Notes: generated by a model from the letters alone, not told the origin. Shown: positions 17,199 to 26,448, numbered from the stretch's first letter. The stretch is 44,096 nucleotides of DNA from Methanomicrobiales archaeon (GCA_026394715.1 JAPKXR010000103.1:1-44096); one strand, 5' to 3'. Made by a program: numbers and translations.

Positions 17199-17541
17199 GT
17201 TCGTTGAGTACCTGCCAGGACGCCTGTGCAACCGTTGTTGAACCCGTCACTGCCTCACTGATACGTAAGGACGCCAGACCGTATTGTTCACTCTCAACAA
17301 GGCTGATTGCTGAAGACAGGAAGTCAATAGACTTTCTAAAGCCGGATTGTTCGCTTGAATGCAATGCCATCTGAAGTTCGGCACGTACCGCTTCCATGAT
17401 CATAATAAGCATCCGCTTGCCACCTGCCCGCTCCTTTTCGGGGAAACTTTCTAGCGCCATCACCAGTTGCGAACAGACAATCAGTTCACTTTTTGCCCGG
17501 TCTGCGAACTGGTAGTTCTTAATTGCCGCTGTAAGATCCAT
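17185..17541 (-). CDS. Unknown small helical protein
   Basis: This 118-residue protein is predicted to be almost all alpha-helix (for example FADRAKSELIVCSQLVMALE and GKRMLIMIMEAVRAELQMAL) without membrane segments. I recognise no family. The heptad-like spacing of Leu/Ile/Ala suggests a helical bundle or coiled coil. It heads the operon: its 3' end overlaps the nitroreductase by 14 nt. ATG 17541 is preferred over TTG 17547; CCCTCC-complement sequence upstream (GGAGGG on the opposite strand) is not a ribosome site for it, so the mRNA may be leaderless. Confidence 0.6.
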   Translation of the reverse strand: MDLTAAIKNYQFADRAKSELIVCSQLVMALESFPEKERAGGKRMLIMIMEAVRAELQMALHSSEQSGFRKSIDFLSSAISLVESEQYGLASLRISEAVTGSTTVAQASWQVLNEHGLL

Positions 17542-17655
17542 AATCAATAGAAACTTTGGAGGGATTAATAATAGGTATCAACGCACAAAAAATGAGCGAG
17601 GAATCAATGTTACCCCGCCATCCCGGGGTATATATATTCCTCAAGGTATTCCAGA

Positions 17656-17979
17656 TTATCGGGCAGACTTCTGCTTTGCGCCCATTATCGATATTTTTGC
17701 GCGGCGCATGGATTTCCGCACGATGGTGTCTGCGGGGTTACCCATGTCGCGTCCCCTGCCACCTCGACCGCCTCTGCCGCCCCCTCTTCCACCTTTCCGT
17801 CCGCCCGGCCTTCCGCCCTGGTCTCCGGATAACTGGTCAAGCTTTTTCAGCGTGGCTCCTGCCCTGAACCGCTGGTTAGGCCCTGGTCTCTTTACTTCAC
17901 CTTCTGATTTAGGGACTAGCCTGATCTGGCCTTTTACGCCTTTGACCTGTACCCATTGTGTTGTTCCTGTCTTTCCCAT
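17656..17979 (-). CDS. DUF5350-like protein with a Gly/Arg-rich tract
   Basis: The 107-residue basic protein opens MGKTGTTQWVQVKGVKGQIR, then KRPGPNQRFRAGATLKKLDQL, as in the DUF5350 proteins that I recall from methanogens. Residues 54-80 are a run of Arg-Gly-Gly-type repeats (GGRPGGRKGGRGGGRGG), and the end is Lys/Arg-rich. RGG tracts usually bind RNA or nucleic acid, so an RNA-associated function, perhaps with ribosomes or a small RNP, is the best inference. AGGAG spaced 4 nt ahead of the ATG is a clear ribosome site. The gene follows gatE by 102 nt on the same strand and may be in the same transcript. Confidence 0.65.
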   Translation of the reverse strand: MGKTGTTQWVQVKGVKGQIRLVPKSEGEVKRPGPNQRFRAGATLKKLDQLSGDQGGRPGGRKGGRGGGRGGRGGRGRDMGNPADTIVRKSMRRAKISIMGAKQKSAR

Positions 17980-18080
17980 GAAACTCCTTTATAATTAGAG
18001 CCGGGATTCTTCATAAAGTTTCGCCATTATCCCGGGCTGAACGGGGAGAAATTCAATAAAAAGTGATGGTAATGACCGGA

Positions 18081-19919
18081 CTACCGGGATGTACTGACTC
18101 GTGCGATCTCCTTTCGCAGGAGTTCGCTGACAACTTTACCATCCGATGAACCCCGTACTTCGGCCATCACGACACCCATGAGCGGTGCAAGTGCCGCATT
18201 CCCTTTTTCCCGCACGAAAACCGCACGTTCGTCGACGATTTTTGTAATAATCGCATGGAGCTGATCGCGGCTGACAGCCGGGGCACATTTCTTTATGGCT
18301 TCTCCGCTACCGGCCCCTTTTGCGATCATCTTTAATATTTCAGGGATGGCTTCTTTTGCTGCTTTCCCCAATTCAACTGCATGCAACACTTCAATGAACA
18401 GGTCATCGGAAATCATTGAGATATCTGCCCCGTCCCTTTGAATTTCTTTCAGGGTCATTAAGATAGTACTGGCGGCAAGTGTTGGGTTGATGGTTTCCGC
18501 GATCGATCTCTCGAAGAGTGGGAGGCGTTCAGAGAATGCGATCTGCCGTGCCAGCCCTTCATCAAGAGCGAGTTCCGTGCTGAACCGGTGTGCCCGTACC
18601 GTAAGGAGCTCGGGCAGGGCGATGCAGTCCCAGGTAGACGGTCCAACATTTACCGGTAGTACATCCGTTTCGGGATACATCCTTGCCGCCCCGGGTAATG
18701 GTCGCATGTAGGCGGAGTTTCCCTCGGGAAGCATCTTCCTCGTCTCTTCCGGGACCCCGTCCAGTGCAAAACGGGCCCGCTTTATCACCTGCATGGCCGC
18801 GCAATGTGCCTGCTTCGGAGTTGCTGCGACAAGGACAATGCAGTCATTTTCATCCGTTCCAAGTGTTCGATGAAGTGATTCCACTTCATTCTGGGTAATC
18901 CCGTATGCCGGTAACTCATCCGTATGGAATATACCCCCGACGCCGCAAATTTTAGCATAATCCGACATCTCGGTACCGAGACGTCGCCCGGGCTGGACCT
19001 CGGTACCGACAAGACCGGAAAACCCGTTAAGCCGAACTGCAAGTATCATTTTAGCTTTTTTGAGGATTGCAGACCCGGTCCCGGCAAACAGAGTGGTCAC
19101 ATCAACGGGCCCTGGTTGCACAGACGCCCCGCGTGAGATCAGCTGGTCACGGATCAAAATCAGGTTCTGCTGCCGTTGAGCCTCTCGTTTCACTACATCT
19201 GCGACAAGATCCAGTTCCTGGACACCTTTTACCTCGATCCGTGCACCTCCCTTAATGGATATATTGACATCCTGCCTGATCGTCCCGAGACCGCGTTTCA
19301 CTTTGCCAGTTGAACGGAGGACCATGCCGAGGTACCCTGCCATCTCCCGGACTTCTTCGGGTGTGTGCATGCAGGGGGAGGTGGTAATCTCCACCAGCGG
19401 AATCCCGAGACGGTCGACCGAGAAGGTCTCGCCCTCCACGCGTTGTGCGGCCTCCTCCTCAAGGCAGAGTGTCTCGATCCTCCCGCCGTTTGGGAGCGTA
19501 CCATGCACGGCAACCAATGCAGTCCGCTGGAAGCCGCTGGTATTAGAACCATCAATGACAAGTTTCCGCATCACATTGACCTGCTCGATTGGCGTCATGC
19601 CGAACATTTTTGCAATGGTAAGGCTGAGTAAAAGGGCTTCCTGGTTAAGCGGCGCCGGGGGCTCCTCGTCATTCTCCACAAGGCAGGTCGAATCATACGT
19701 GTAATAGGTGAATTTCCTCTCGCGTTTCATCTCTTCACGGGCTGCACCATCAATCTCCCCCATCTCGCTCTCGGTTGCACGGAGGTACCGGTGGTACTCA
19801 CCTGTGTGCTCCCCTGACTTCCGGAGCAGGGTCGGACACCTGCAGAAGAGTTTTTCTTTCGTATCGAGCTGCTGGTGGATCTCAATCCCTGCAAGGAGCC
19901 CGATCTTTTCATAGTCCAT
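18081..19919 (-). CDS. gatE: Glu-tRNA(Gln) amidotransferase subunit E
   Basis: GatE is the kinase/transamidase subunit of the archaeal GatDE enzyme, which turns Glu-tRNA(Gln) into Gln-tRNA(Gln) with ammonia from GatD. The 612-residue protein starts MDYEKIGLLAGIEIHQQLDT, with the GatB-type catalytic cradle in the first half (LFCRCPT at about 24-30). The middle carries the AspRS-like GAD insertion (about 280-400), which is specific to GatE; the last 150 or so residues form the helical YqeY-like tail that contacts tRNA. GGAGGT lies 7 nt ahead of the ATG. The start overlaps the end of gatD by 11 nt. The presence of GatDE implies no direct glutaminyl-tRNA synthetase. Confidence 0.96.
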   Translation of the reverse strand: MDYEKIGLLAGIEIHQQLDTKEKLFCRCPTLLRKSGEHTGEYHRYLRATESEMGEIDGAAREEMKRERKFTYYTYDSTCLVENDEEPPAPLNQEALLLSLTIAKMFGMTPIEQVNVMRKLVIDGSNTSGFQRTALVAVHGTLPNGGRIETLCLEEEAAQRVEGETFSVDRLGIPLVEITTSPCMHTPEEVREMAGYLGMVLRSTGKVKRGLGTIRQDVNISIKGGARIEVKGVQELDLVADVVKREAQRQQNLILIRDQLISRGASVQPGPVDVTTLFAGTGSAILKKAKMILAVRLNGFSGLVGTEVQPGRRLGTEMSDYAKICGVGGIFHTDELPAYGITQNEVESLHRTLGTDENDCIVLVAATPKQAHCAAMQVIKRARFALDGVPEETRKMLPEGNSAYMRPLPGAARMYPETDVLPVNVGPSTWDCIALPELLTVRAHRFSTELALDEGLARQIAFSERLPLFERSIAETINPTLAASTILMTLKEIQRDGADISMISDDLFIEVLHAVELGKAAKEAIPEILKMIAKGAGSGEAIKKCAPAVSRDQLHAIITKIVDERAVFVREKGNAALAPLMGVVMAEVRGSSDGKVVSELLRKEIARVSTSR

Positions 19920-21144
19920 GGCGTGACCTCCTCGTGCATTCCCCGATCAAAGAAGAGGAAAGAAGCAACCGCTGTTTGTCCGGATCTTTTTCATTGCCAA
20001 GCACCCACATCAACTTGACAAGTGCTACTTCCGGCAGGGTATCGGCACCTTCGATGACCCCGATTTTCAGGAGGTCACGGCCCGTGTCATACACCCGGTC
20101 ACAGACTCGTCCGTTCAGGCACTGGGACGTCATCATGATGACCGTCCCTTCGTCAGCCAGTGATTTTAGGAATGGTATCCATTCGGTGCTCACGTGGCCA
20201 AGTCCGGTACCGGCGAGGACAAGCCCGTGTAACGTCCCTGCGTCCGGGAGCGCGGATGGTGGCATGCCCGGGTAAAAGTACAGGAGCCTGCAGGACTCAT
20301 CGAGGGCCGGCCGGATGGCCGGTTCACAAGACCCCCGCTTCACCGCTTCAGGTGACAGGTTTACGTCTAGGGACGGATAGTCCACGTAACCCAATGGCGG
20401 TATGCCGATACTCTGGAATGCATCACGGCGTGATGTATGCATTTTCCTGACTCTCGTAGCCCGGTGGATTGCACAGCGGTCATCACTGGTCGATTCATGC
20501 ATCACAACGGCCACCTCCCCGAGCGGGCTGACGGCTGCAGTCGCACTGCATAACGCGTTCATCGTATTATCGCTGCTTGGCCGGTCAGCCGACCTCTGGG
20601 AGCCGACAAAAATGACGGGCACCGGGGTATCAACCATGAAGCTGACTGCCGCCGAACTAAATGTCATGGTATCCGTACCATGGGTTACCATCACACCCGT
20701 TGCCCCGTCGTTGATCTCTTTGTAAACCGCGGTTGCAAGTTCCTGCCATATTGCAGGGGTCATATTTTCAGAAAGGATCGTGTACAACTGTGTTGTCCGG
20801 TACCTGGCAATCCCTGAAAGACCGGGGATTGCCCTCAAAATATCCCCTGCATCAAACTGGCTGGTAACGGCACCGGTCCGGTAATCGATCCTGCTTGCGA
20901 TTGTCCCACCGGTGGAGATAATCGAAAGGCAGGGGAGTGAATCATCCTGCACAGCTGAAATTTCCGGTCGCCTGACCGGTACTGGTCGTTCCAGAAACCT
21001 GCAGGTCTCCCGGCCGACACCGATGTTATATCCGCTGTCAAGTTTGATTACCGCTTTTCCATCCCGATCTGTGATGTATGTCCCATTAAACAGGGTGCCA
21101 CCGTAGTTGCAGTTCACCCGATCACCCGTTTGAAGTTGTTCCAT
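19909..21144 (-). CDS. gatD: Glu-tRNA(Gln) amidotransferase subunit D
   Basis: GatD is the asparaginase-like subunit that frees ammonia from an amide donor for GatE. The 411-residue protein has an N-terminal Tudor-like domain (about 3-50; GDRVNCNYGGTLFNG) and an L-asparaginase type I domain. The two catalytic Thr motifs are ISTGGTIAS (T81) and VTHGTDTM (T157-D158); the catalytic Lys is expected in the VIFVGSQRS... region but I could not place it by eye. The start overlaps the argH stop by one base, and the end overlaps gatE, so the three genes argH-gatD-gatE are transcribed as one. Confidence 0.96.
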   Translation of the reverse strand: MEQLQTGDRVNCNYGGTLFNGTYITDRDGKAVIKLDSGYNIGVGRETCRFLERPVPVRRPEISAVQDDSLPCLSIISTGGTIASRIDYRTGAVTSQFDAGDILRAIPGLSGIARYRTTQLYTILSENMTPAIWQELATAVYKEINDGATGVMVTHGTDTMTFSSAAVSFMVDTPVPVIFVGSQRSADRPSSDNTMNALCSATAAVSPLGEVAVVMHESTSDDRCAIHRATRVRKMHTSRRDAFQSIGIPPLGYVDYPSLDVNLSPEAVKRGSCEPAIRPALDESCRLLYFYPGMPPSALPDAGTLHGLVLAGTGLGHVSTEWIPFLKSLADEGTVIMMTSQCLNGRVCDRVYDTGRDLLKIGVIEGADTLPEVALVKLMWVLGNEKDPDKQRLLLSSSLIGECTRRSRHGL

Positions 21145-22622
21145 TATTGTGCAAGCCTCCCTGCTTCTGCCAGCATTGTTTCAATGGCATGGCTGACGAG
21201 GAGTTTTTTCGATTCGGTACTGGAATGGTCCATGTTCAGTCTCTCTCTCGCAAGGGCGATTGCTTCTGCTGTTGCGGAAGGTGCAGGTCCGCCCGGGTGG
21301 TCACGGGAGGCCACACTAACCTCGACCGATAATGCAGTGATAACCTGCTCCTCTGTAAGACCCCTTTCTGACAGAGTCGTCCCCGTGATCTCTCTTGCGG
21401 CATCATCAAGAGTTGTTTTATCAAGGGTCCCGTTCTTTACGGCCCTGCCAACAATGCTGTGAGCGGTCCGGAATGGAAGGTTATATTCCCGGACGAGGAA
21501 GTCTGCAACGTCTGTCGCAGTCGCCATTCCTCTCCCTGCCTCGGATTTCATCCGGTTGGTATCGAACCGGGCGCCGGACAACATGCCGGACAGCAACTGC
21601 AGGCTCATGATTGCGTCCCTGGTTCCCCTCCAGAGGTGCGGGGTCAGCTCCTGGAGGTCCCGGTTATAACTCATGGGCAGGCCCTTGGTGATGATGAGTG
21701 CCGCCGTATATGCCCCTGCAACCGAGCCTGTCTTTGCCCTCATGATCTCGGCAGTGTCGGGGTTTTTCTTCTGGGGCATGATTGAACTTGTTGAACAGAA
21801 CGGGTCACTAAGGCTGATAAACCCGGTAAATGAAGAGCTCCAGAGGACCAGTTCTTCACAGAGCCGGCTTGTGGTTACCATCATTATTGAAAGGGCTGAT
21901 AGGACTTCGAGGGCAAAATCCCGGGTCGCGACTGCGTCCATTGTATTCATGATAATCCCATCGAACCCGAGCAGGGTAGCAGTATAGTCCCGGTCTATCC
22001 GGTACCCCGTGGAGGCAAATGCGGCTGCACCAAGGGGTGACCGGTTCACCCGTGCATATGCTCCATTCAACCGGTCAAAATCACGCGAAAATGCCTGCTC
22101 GTAGGCGAGGAGATGATGGGCCAGCGTGGTTGGCTGTGCATGCTGGAAGTGGGTAAACCCGGGCATGTATGATTCACGGTGTTGTTCTGCACATGCAAGC
22201 AGGACGGACCGAAGTTTCACGAGAGAATACAGCTGCTCAATGATTTCATCCCGCAGGTGAAGCCGGATACAGGCAGCAACCTCATCGTTTCTTGAGCGTC
22301 CGATATGGAGCCTTCCGCCAGCTTCTTCGCCGGCAGTTGCAATCAGGACTGACTCAATACCCGCATGGATATCCTCAAAATGATCAGAAAAGGCCTCTTC
22401 TGGCACCCCCGTCCCCTGCATACCGAGCAGTACTCTCATGATAGCCACGGCATTGTCATGGTCGATCACATCCTGCCGTTTCAGCATCAGGAGGTGTGCG
22501 ATATCCACGAGCAGATCTGCCCCTGCTATACTCCGGTCCGCATCCATTGAAGAAAGGAATTGTTTAATCCCCTGTGTCCTTTCACCCGACAGGCGACCGC
22601 GTCTGACTACATCTTCCTGCAT
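21144..22622 (-). CDS. argH: Argininosuccinate lyase
   Basis: ArgH cleaves argininosuccinate to arginine and fumarate, the last step of arginine synthesis. The 492-residue protein carries the fumarase/aspartase-superfamily signature SSIMPQKKNPD (about 280-290, with the catalytic Ser), an N-terminal GRSRNDEVA (the HxSRND site) and the TxFQHAQPTT region (histidine acid). Length is normal. In front of ATG 22622 sits AGGAG, 12 nt away, further than usual, and a TATA-like TTTATAAC at about 22643-22650 that would make the mRNA start close to the ATG. A second ATG at 22628 is out of frame. It is first in the operon with gatDE. Confidence 0.96.
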   Translation of the reverse strand: MQEDVVRRGRLSGERTQGIKQFLSSMDADRSIAGADLLVDIAHLLMLKRQDVIDHDNAVAIMRVLLGMQGTGVPEEAFSDHFEDIHAGIESVLIATAGEEAGGRLHIGRSRNDEVAACIRLHLRDEIIEQLYSLVKLRSVLLACAEQHRESYMPGFTHFQHAQPTTLAHHLLAYEQAFSRDFDRLNGAYARVNRSPLGAAAFASTGYRIDRDYTATLLGFDGIIMNTMDAVATRDFALEVLSALSIMMVTTSRLCEELVLWSSSFTGFISLSDPFCSTSSIMPQKKNPDTAEIMRAKTGSVAGAYTAALIITKGLPMSYNRDLQELTPHLWRGTRDAIMSLQLLSGMLSGARFDTNRMKSEAGRGMATATDVADFLVREYNLPFRTAHSIVGRAVKNGTLDKTTLDDAAREITGTTLSERGLTEEQVITALSVEVSVASRDHPGGPAPSATAEAIALARERLNMDHSSTESKKLLVSHAIETMLAEAGRLAQ

Positions 22623-22665
22623 TGGCCATAATCACTCCTGGTTATAAATTGGCCACCAGATGAGA

Positions 22666-23199
22666 TTAAAGCCACGCTTTTCTTGAGGCGAGCTCGATCG
22701 CACGCTGGACTGACTCCTTCGGAATTATTGTTGCGACAGGGATATGGACAAGTTGTTCAATAACGCTGCTGACAATTGGTGCACAAACGATGGCGATTGC
22801 ACCTTCCCGTTCAGCCCTGACAGCTGCAACGATCGCGTCCTCCATGGTATGCACGGGATATTCACGGATATTAATATGGTGACCTTCGACGTCAGCGGCC
22901 CGCTCGACTACCACATCGAGTACCGGGCGTGCGGCAATGAGACCAATAAATTCTTCCTCGTTATGCCGGTAATACCGCCGTAATGCACGGACTATTGCCC
23001 GCAACGTGGACAGGTTCGGGGAACGTTTGCCGTGAAGAATTTTATAGAGGGAACTCTGGGCGATGCCACTTTCAACTGATAATTCACGGATAGTAATTCT
23101 CAAATCCTTTCGGAGAATACCATTCAGTACCTCGACAAACTCTTCATCTGATAGCAGGGCTGCCCGCATAAGCCTATCAACAGGGTCCATCTGTACCAT
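22666..23199 (-). CDS. XRE-type transcriptional regulator with a C-terminal sensory domain
   Basis: The 177-residue protein has an N-terminal Cro/C1-type helix-turn-helix (about 30-72; TIRELSVESGIAQSSLYKIL and LSTLRAIVRAL) and a C-terminal domain of about 90 residues with VHTMEDAIVAAVRAEREGAI and a strand-rich end, which looks like an archaeal ligand- or metabolite-sensing module. It sits between argH and the divergent ABC importer genes. A TATA-like TTATTATAAC at about 23226-23236 suggests a nearly leaderless mRNA. Control of the importer, or of itself, is likely from position; control of argH-gatDE is possible because only 43 nt separate it from argH. Confidence 0.75.
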   Translation of the reverse strand: MVQMDPVDRLMRAALLSDEEFVEVLNGILRKDLRITIRELSVESGIAQSSLYKILHGKRSPNLSTLRAIVRALRRYYRHNEEEFIGLIAARPVLDVVVERAADVEGHHINIREYPVHTMEDAIVAAVRAEREGAIAIVCAPIVSSVIEQLVHIPVATIIPKESVQRAIELASRKAWL

Positions 23200-23364
23200 T
23201 GCATTGATACAATAAGGATAATTGGTTATAATAACATTCGTTTTGTGTCAGAACAATTCTTAAATTTTATCTTCTTATGGACATTTTAAATATTTTAGTT
23301 ATCCAATAGAAAGTCAAAACCTGAATAATTAGTACAATTGTATCATCTTATTGTCCTTAAAATG

Positions 23365-23378
23365 AATATTTAAATATT
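23365..23378 (+). promoter_or_regulatory. Palindromic TATA region of the ABC importer operon
   Basis: AATATTTAAATATT is a perfect 14-bp palindrome 22-35 nt before the ATG at 23400, so it should act as TATA box and could also be an operator for the divergent XRE regulator. A similar stretch (TTTTAAATATTTTAG, about 23284-23298) lies 80 nt upstream and may be a second site. Confidence 0.45.
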
Positions 23379-23399
23379 GACAGGTAGACATTTTCCGGT

Positions 23400-24665
23400 A
23401 TGAAGAAGATTGCATCTATCATCGTTGTCTGCATCACTCTTGCAATGGTCCTTTTCATGGCAGGATGCCTGCAGCCGACAACCACTCCTACGCCCGTTTC
23501 TCCCAATGGAACAACCCCGGTAACAACTTCCGCCGGCACCGGGGCCACAGAAGTTGATGTCATGTATGCAGGTGGTGTTGGACCAATGCCAGTCCTGCTT
23601 TCAACGAACCAGGTTGATGGCTATATCGCATGGGAGCCCTACGTATCCATTGCCACTGCATCAGGTATCGGACAACTTGTTACGTATACAAAAGATTTCC
23701 CACCTGTACCTGAATGGAACAACCACCCATGCTGTGTGCTCACTGCAAGAAATGACCTTGTGGCCGGCAACCCCGGCTTTGTGAATGCGATGGCCGCCCA
23801 GACTATCCTTGCGGACCAATGGATAACCGATCATCCCGACGAGGCTGCAGCTGACCTGTCAGAATGGGTCATCGGTAATGATACCATCAAGTTTGGTAAC
23901 CAGTCAGTGCCGGCGTTAATCGTGATGAAGAGTGCGATACCTTCCATTAACTATACGACCGACCCTACCCCGCAATGGTTAAACGGGACGAAAAATTTCG
24001 TCAGTGCCCAGATCAGTCTCGGGTATATTACCGGCAGTCTCAAGAACACAAGTGCCGGGAACATGGATGACACCCTCTTCGATTTCAAACCGTACCTGGC
24101 AGCAAAGAAAATGATTGCGGATAAGAAGATCATTACCCCGGCAAAGGTAAACAAGCAGGTCGGAATTGGCTACCTTAAAGGAGATATACACTGCGGGTCT
24201 CTTATCATCGCGATGAAGGAATGGCAATACTTCAATGATACCTATGGAATTGCAATCAAACCAAGGGACCTGACTGCAGCAAGGCCGGAGATCTGTGACC
24301 TGATCGTCAACGGAGTCCCGGTTGCAGAACTGAAACTTGTTACGGCTGATGCAGGGCCGCAACTGATGCAGATGGAAGCAACAGAGATTATCGGGATGGG
24401 CTATGCGGGCGTCCCACCTGCAATTGCTTCTATTGACAAAGGATCTCCGATAAAAGTCCTGATGCCGACACAAACGGAAGGCTCAGCACTTGTTGCGACG
24501 AACGGATCGCCTGCCCATGACTGGAACAGCTTCATCAGTTATGCCGCACAGCGTTCAGCCAGTGGAAAACCGTTGAAGATCGCAGCCCCCGCAAAAGGTT
24601 CAATCCAGGACATAATGCTGCAATATTCCCTGAAGTACAGTGGCGTGGCAATAAAATTTGTCTGA
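23400..24665 (+). CDS. ABC importer substrate-binding lipoprotein (NitT/TauT-like, circularly permuted)
   Basis: The 421-residue protein has a lipoprotein signal with lipobox LFMAGC (C23) and a Thr/Pro-rich linker. It belongs to the type-II binding proteins of the nitrate/sulfonate/taurine group, but the halves appear swapped. Residues about 50-245 match what is normally the C-terminal half (QVDGYIAWEPYVS, NNHPCCVLTARNDLV, ADQWITDHPDEAA). Residues about 253-421 match the normal N-terminal half (VGIGYLKGD, YAGVPPAIASIDKGSPIKVL, LKIAAPAKGSIQDIML) and then end where the usual chain would continue. The substrate is unknown: sulfonate, pyrimidine or a related anion are possibilities. Start and TATA distance indicate a leaderless mRNA. 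Confidence 0.85.
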   Translation: MKKIASIIVVCITLAMVLFMAGCLQPTTTPTPVSPNGTTPVTTSAGTGATEVDVMYAGGVGPMPVLLSTNQVDGYIAWEPYVSIATASGIGQLVTYTKDFPPVPEWNNHPCCVLTARNDLVAGNPGFVNAMAAQTILADQWITDHPDEAAADLSEWVIGNDTIKFGNQSVPALIVMKSAIPSINYTTDPTPQWLNGTKNFVSAQISLGYITGSLKNTSAGNMDDTLFDFKPYLAAKKMIADKKIITPAKVNKQVGIGYLKGDIHCGSLIIAMKEWQYFNDTYGIAIKPRDLTAARPEICDLIVNGVPVAELKLVTADAGPQLMQMEATEIIGMGYAGVPPAIASIDKGSPIKVLMPTQTEGSALVATNGSPAHDWNSFISYAAQRSASGKPLKIAAPAKGSIQDIMLQYSLKYSGVAIKFV

Positions 24666-24855
24666 CCTTCCCTTTTTTTCAACGAATTTCGCGTTATGAC
24701 ACGTCCTTTTCCTGCGATAACCCGGGTCCATGGCTTTCCCGGTATTATAGGGCAGAGCGATAACCGGGCACAAAACATGACGGTAACAATACACGGGCCC
24801 TACCCCAAGATCGACACAAAAGAAAGTTCATCTGGCTTTAGGGAGAAATAGCACT

Positions 24856-25665
24856 ATGCAAATGCCCCCCGGAAAACCACAATGGTGGCATCAGATCCTT
24901 CCAAAATCCGTCCTTATTAAAATTGCACTCCCCATCATCATAATTATCAGCTGGGAAGTGCTTTCGGTACTCATCGATAACCCATTCATCCTCCCTTCGA
25001 TCGAATCAGTCCTGCTTGTGCTTTCTGAACCATTTGCCGATATCCTCGGAAGTGGGAGCCTCGTCGGTAATGCATTGGTCAGTCTTAGCAGAGTTTTGAT
25101 TGGATTTATCATTGCTGCTGGGCTCGCAATTCCCCTTGGTATCGGTATGGCCCGGAATGGTAAAGTCCATGATTTTTTTGATGCCACATTACAGGTATTC
25201 CGACCAATTCCCCCACTTGCATGGGTTCCCCTTGCCCTGGCGTGGTTCCGGATCGGCCTTCTTTCCATGGTCTTTATCATCGCAATCGGCGCATTTTTCC
25301 CCATCCTGCTGAACACACTTGACGGTGTGAAAAGCATAAAAAAAACATGGACCGAAGCAGCTCACACACTTGGTGCAAAAGAACGGCAGGTCCTGGTCAA
25401 CGTGGTTCTCCCGGGTGCAGCACCCACTATCTGGACGGGTCTTCGTGTCGGGTTCGGTATTGCATGGATGTGCGTTGTCGCTGCCGAGATGATGCCGGGA
25501 ACCAACTCAGGAATAGGCTACCTGATTATTACCTCCTATAACTGGGGGCAGGTGCAGGTCATCATTGCAGGCATTATTATTATCGGGGTTATAGGGCTTG
25601 GAATAGATTATCTTTTCAAAATTGTGGAAAGAAAGAAGTTTATGTGGCGGGAGCTTGACCGATGA
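24856..25665 (+). CDS. ABC importer permease (NitT/TauT-like)
   Basis: The 269-residue inner-membrane protein has six hydrophobic helices (about 18-260) and the EAA loop that docks to the ATPase: EAAHTLGAKERQVLVNVVLP (about 168-187). It resembles SsuC/TauC/NrtB permeases. The substrate enters from the binding protein encoded 190 nt upstream. Its 3' end overlaps the ATPase gene by 4 nt (ATGA type), so the two are coupled. GGGAGA at 24841-24846 is the ribosome site, about 9 nt before the ATG. The 190-nt gap to the upstream gene has inverted repeats but no gene. Confidence 0.9.
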   Translation: MQMPPGKPQWWHQILPKSVLIKIALPIIIIISWEVLSVLIDNPFILPSIESVLLVLSEPFADILGSGSLVGNALVSLSRVLIGFIIAAGLAIPLGIGMARNGKVHDFFDATLQVFRPIPPLAWVPLALAWFRIGLLSMVFIIAIGAFFPILLNTLDGVKSIKKTWTEAAHTLGAKERQVLVNVVLPGAAPTIWTGLRVGFGIAWMCVVAAEMMPGTNSGIGYLIITSYNWGQVQVIIAGIIIIGVIGLGIDYLFKIVERKKFMWRELDR

Positions 25666-26417
25666 CGCTGATTCTAAAAAATATCGGCAAAGAATTTGAA
25701 CAACGGGATATCCGCTCACCTGCACTGGTATCCATAAATCTAGAGGTTGAAGAGAAGGAATTTACCTGCGTCCTTGGACCTTCGGGGTGCGGTAAGACCA
25801 CACTGCTCCGTATCATCGCCGGTCTTGAGAAACCAACCTCGGGAAAGGTCATCATAGGCGGAGAAATTGTTTCAGGACCGACATCGCGCATGGTGATGAT
25901 TTTCCAGGACTACTCACTGTTCCCCTGGCGTACGGTCATTGATAATATCGCGTTTGGTCTCGAGATGAAGGGGATCGGAAAAGAGGAACGTCAAAAGAAG
26001 GCAGTCCACTATCTCGACCTGGTAGGTCTGTCCGGGTTTGAAGAAAATTTTCCCTACGAGCTCTCAGGTGGCATGCGCCAGCGCGTTGCCGTCGCACGGG
26101 CGCTTGCGATTGATCCCTCGGTCCTTCTGATGGATGAGCCGTTTGGGGCCCTTGACGCCCAGACCCGGAACATGCTCCAGAGGCAATTACTTGAAATCTG
26201 GGATAAAACGAAAAAAACGGTCCTTTTTGTGACGCATAGCGTTGATGAAGCGGTATTCATGGCTGATCGTATAATCGTGCTTACCAGCAGGCCAGGAACT
26301 ATAAAAGAAGTCGTAACAATCGACCTCCCGCGGCCACGAGACAGGACAAGCCAGGACTTTGCAACGGTCCGTCGTTACGTGCTCAGCCTGATCGATGAAC
26401 CCCAGTCCATCCAGTAA
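25662..26417 (+). CDS. ABC importer ATPase (NitT/TauT-like)
   Basis: This 251-residue subunit hydrolyses ATP for the importer. Walker A is GPSGCGKTT (39-47), the Q-loop FQDYSLFPWRT, the ABC signature LSGGMRQRVAVARAL (about 134-148), Walker B VLLMDEPFGALD (about 154-165) and the H-loop VTHSVDEAVFMADR. It is close to SsuB/TauB/NrtD-type ATPases, without any fused domain. With the preceding lipoprotein and permease it completes one importer. Start overlaps the permease stop by 4 nt. Confidence 0.95.
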   Translation: MTLILKNIGKEFEQRDIRSPALVSINLEVEEKEFTCVLGPSGCGKTTLLRIIAGLEKPTSGKVIIGGEIVSGPTSRMVMIFQDYSLFPWRTVIDNIAFGLEMKGIGKEERQKKAVHYLDLVGLSGFEENFPYELSGGMRQRVAVARALAIDPSVLLMDEPFGALDAQTRNMLQRQLLEIWDKTKKTVLFVTHSVDEAVFMADRIIVLTSRPGTIKEVVTIDLPRPRDRTSQDFATVRRYVLSLIDEPQSIQ

Positions 26418-26440
26418 GATTTAATAGCAAATATCTCCTT

Positions 26441-26448
26441 TTTATAAA
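26441..26448 (+). promoter_or_regulatory. TATA box of rpl10e
   Basis: TTTATAAA, 30-37 nt before the ATG at 26478. Transcription should start near 26468, within reach of the AAGGAG ribosome site at about 26463. A separate promoter means the ribosomal gene is not tied to the importer. Confidence 0.55.
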
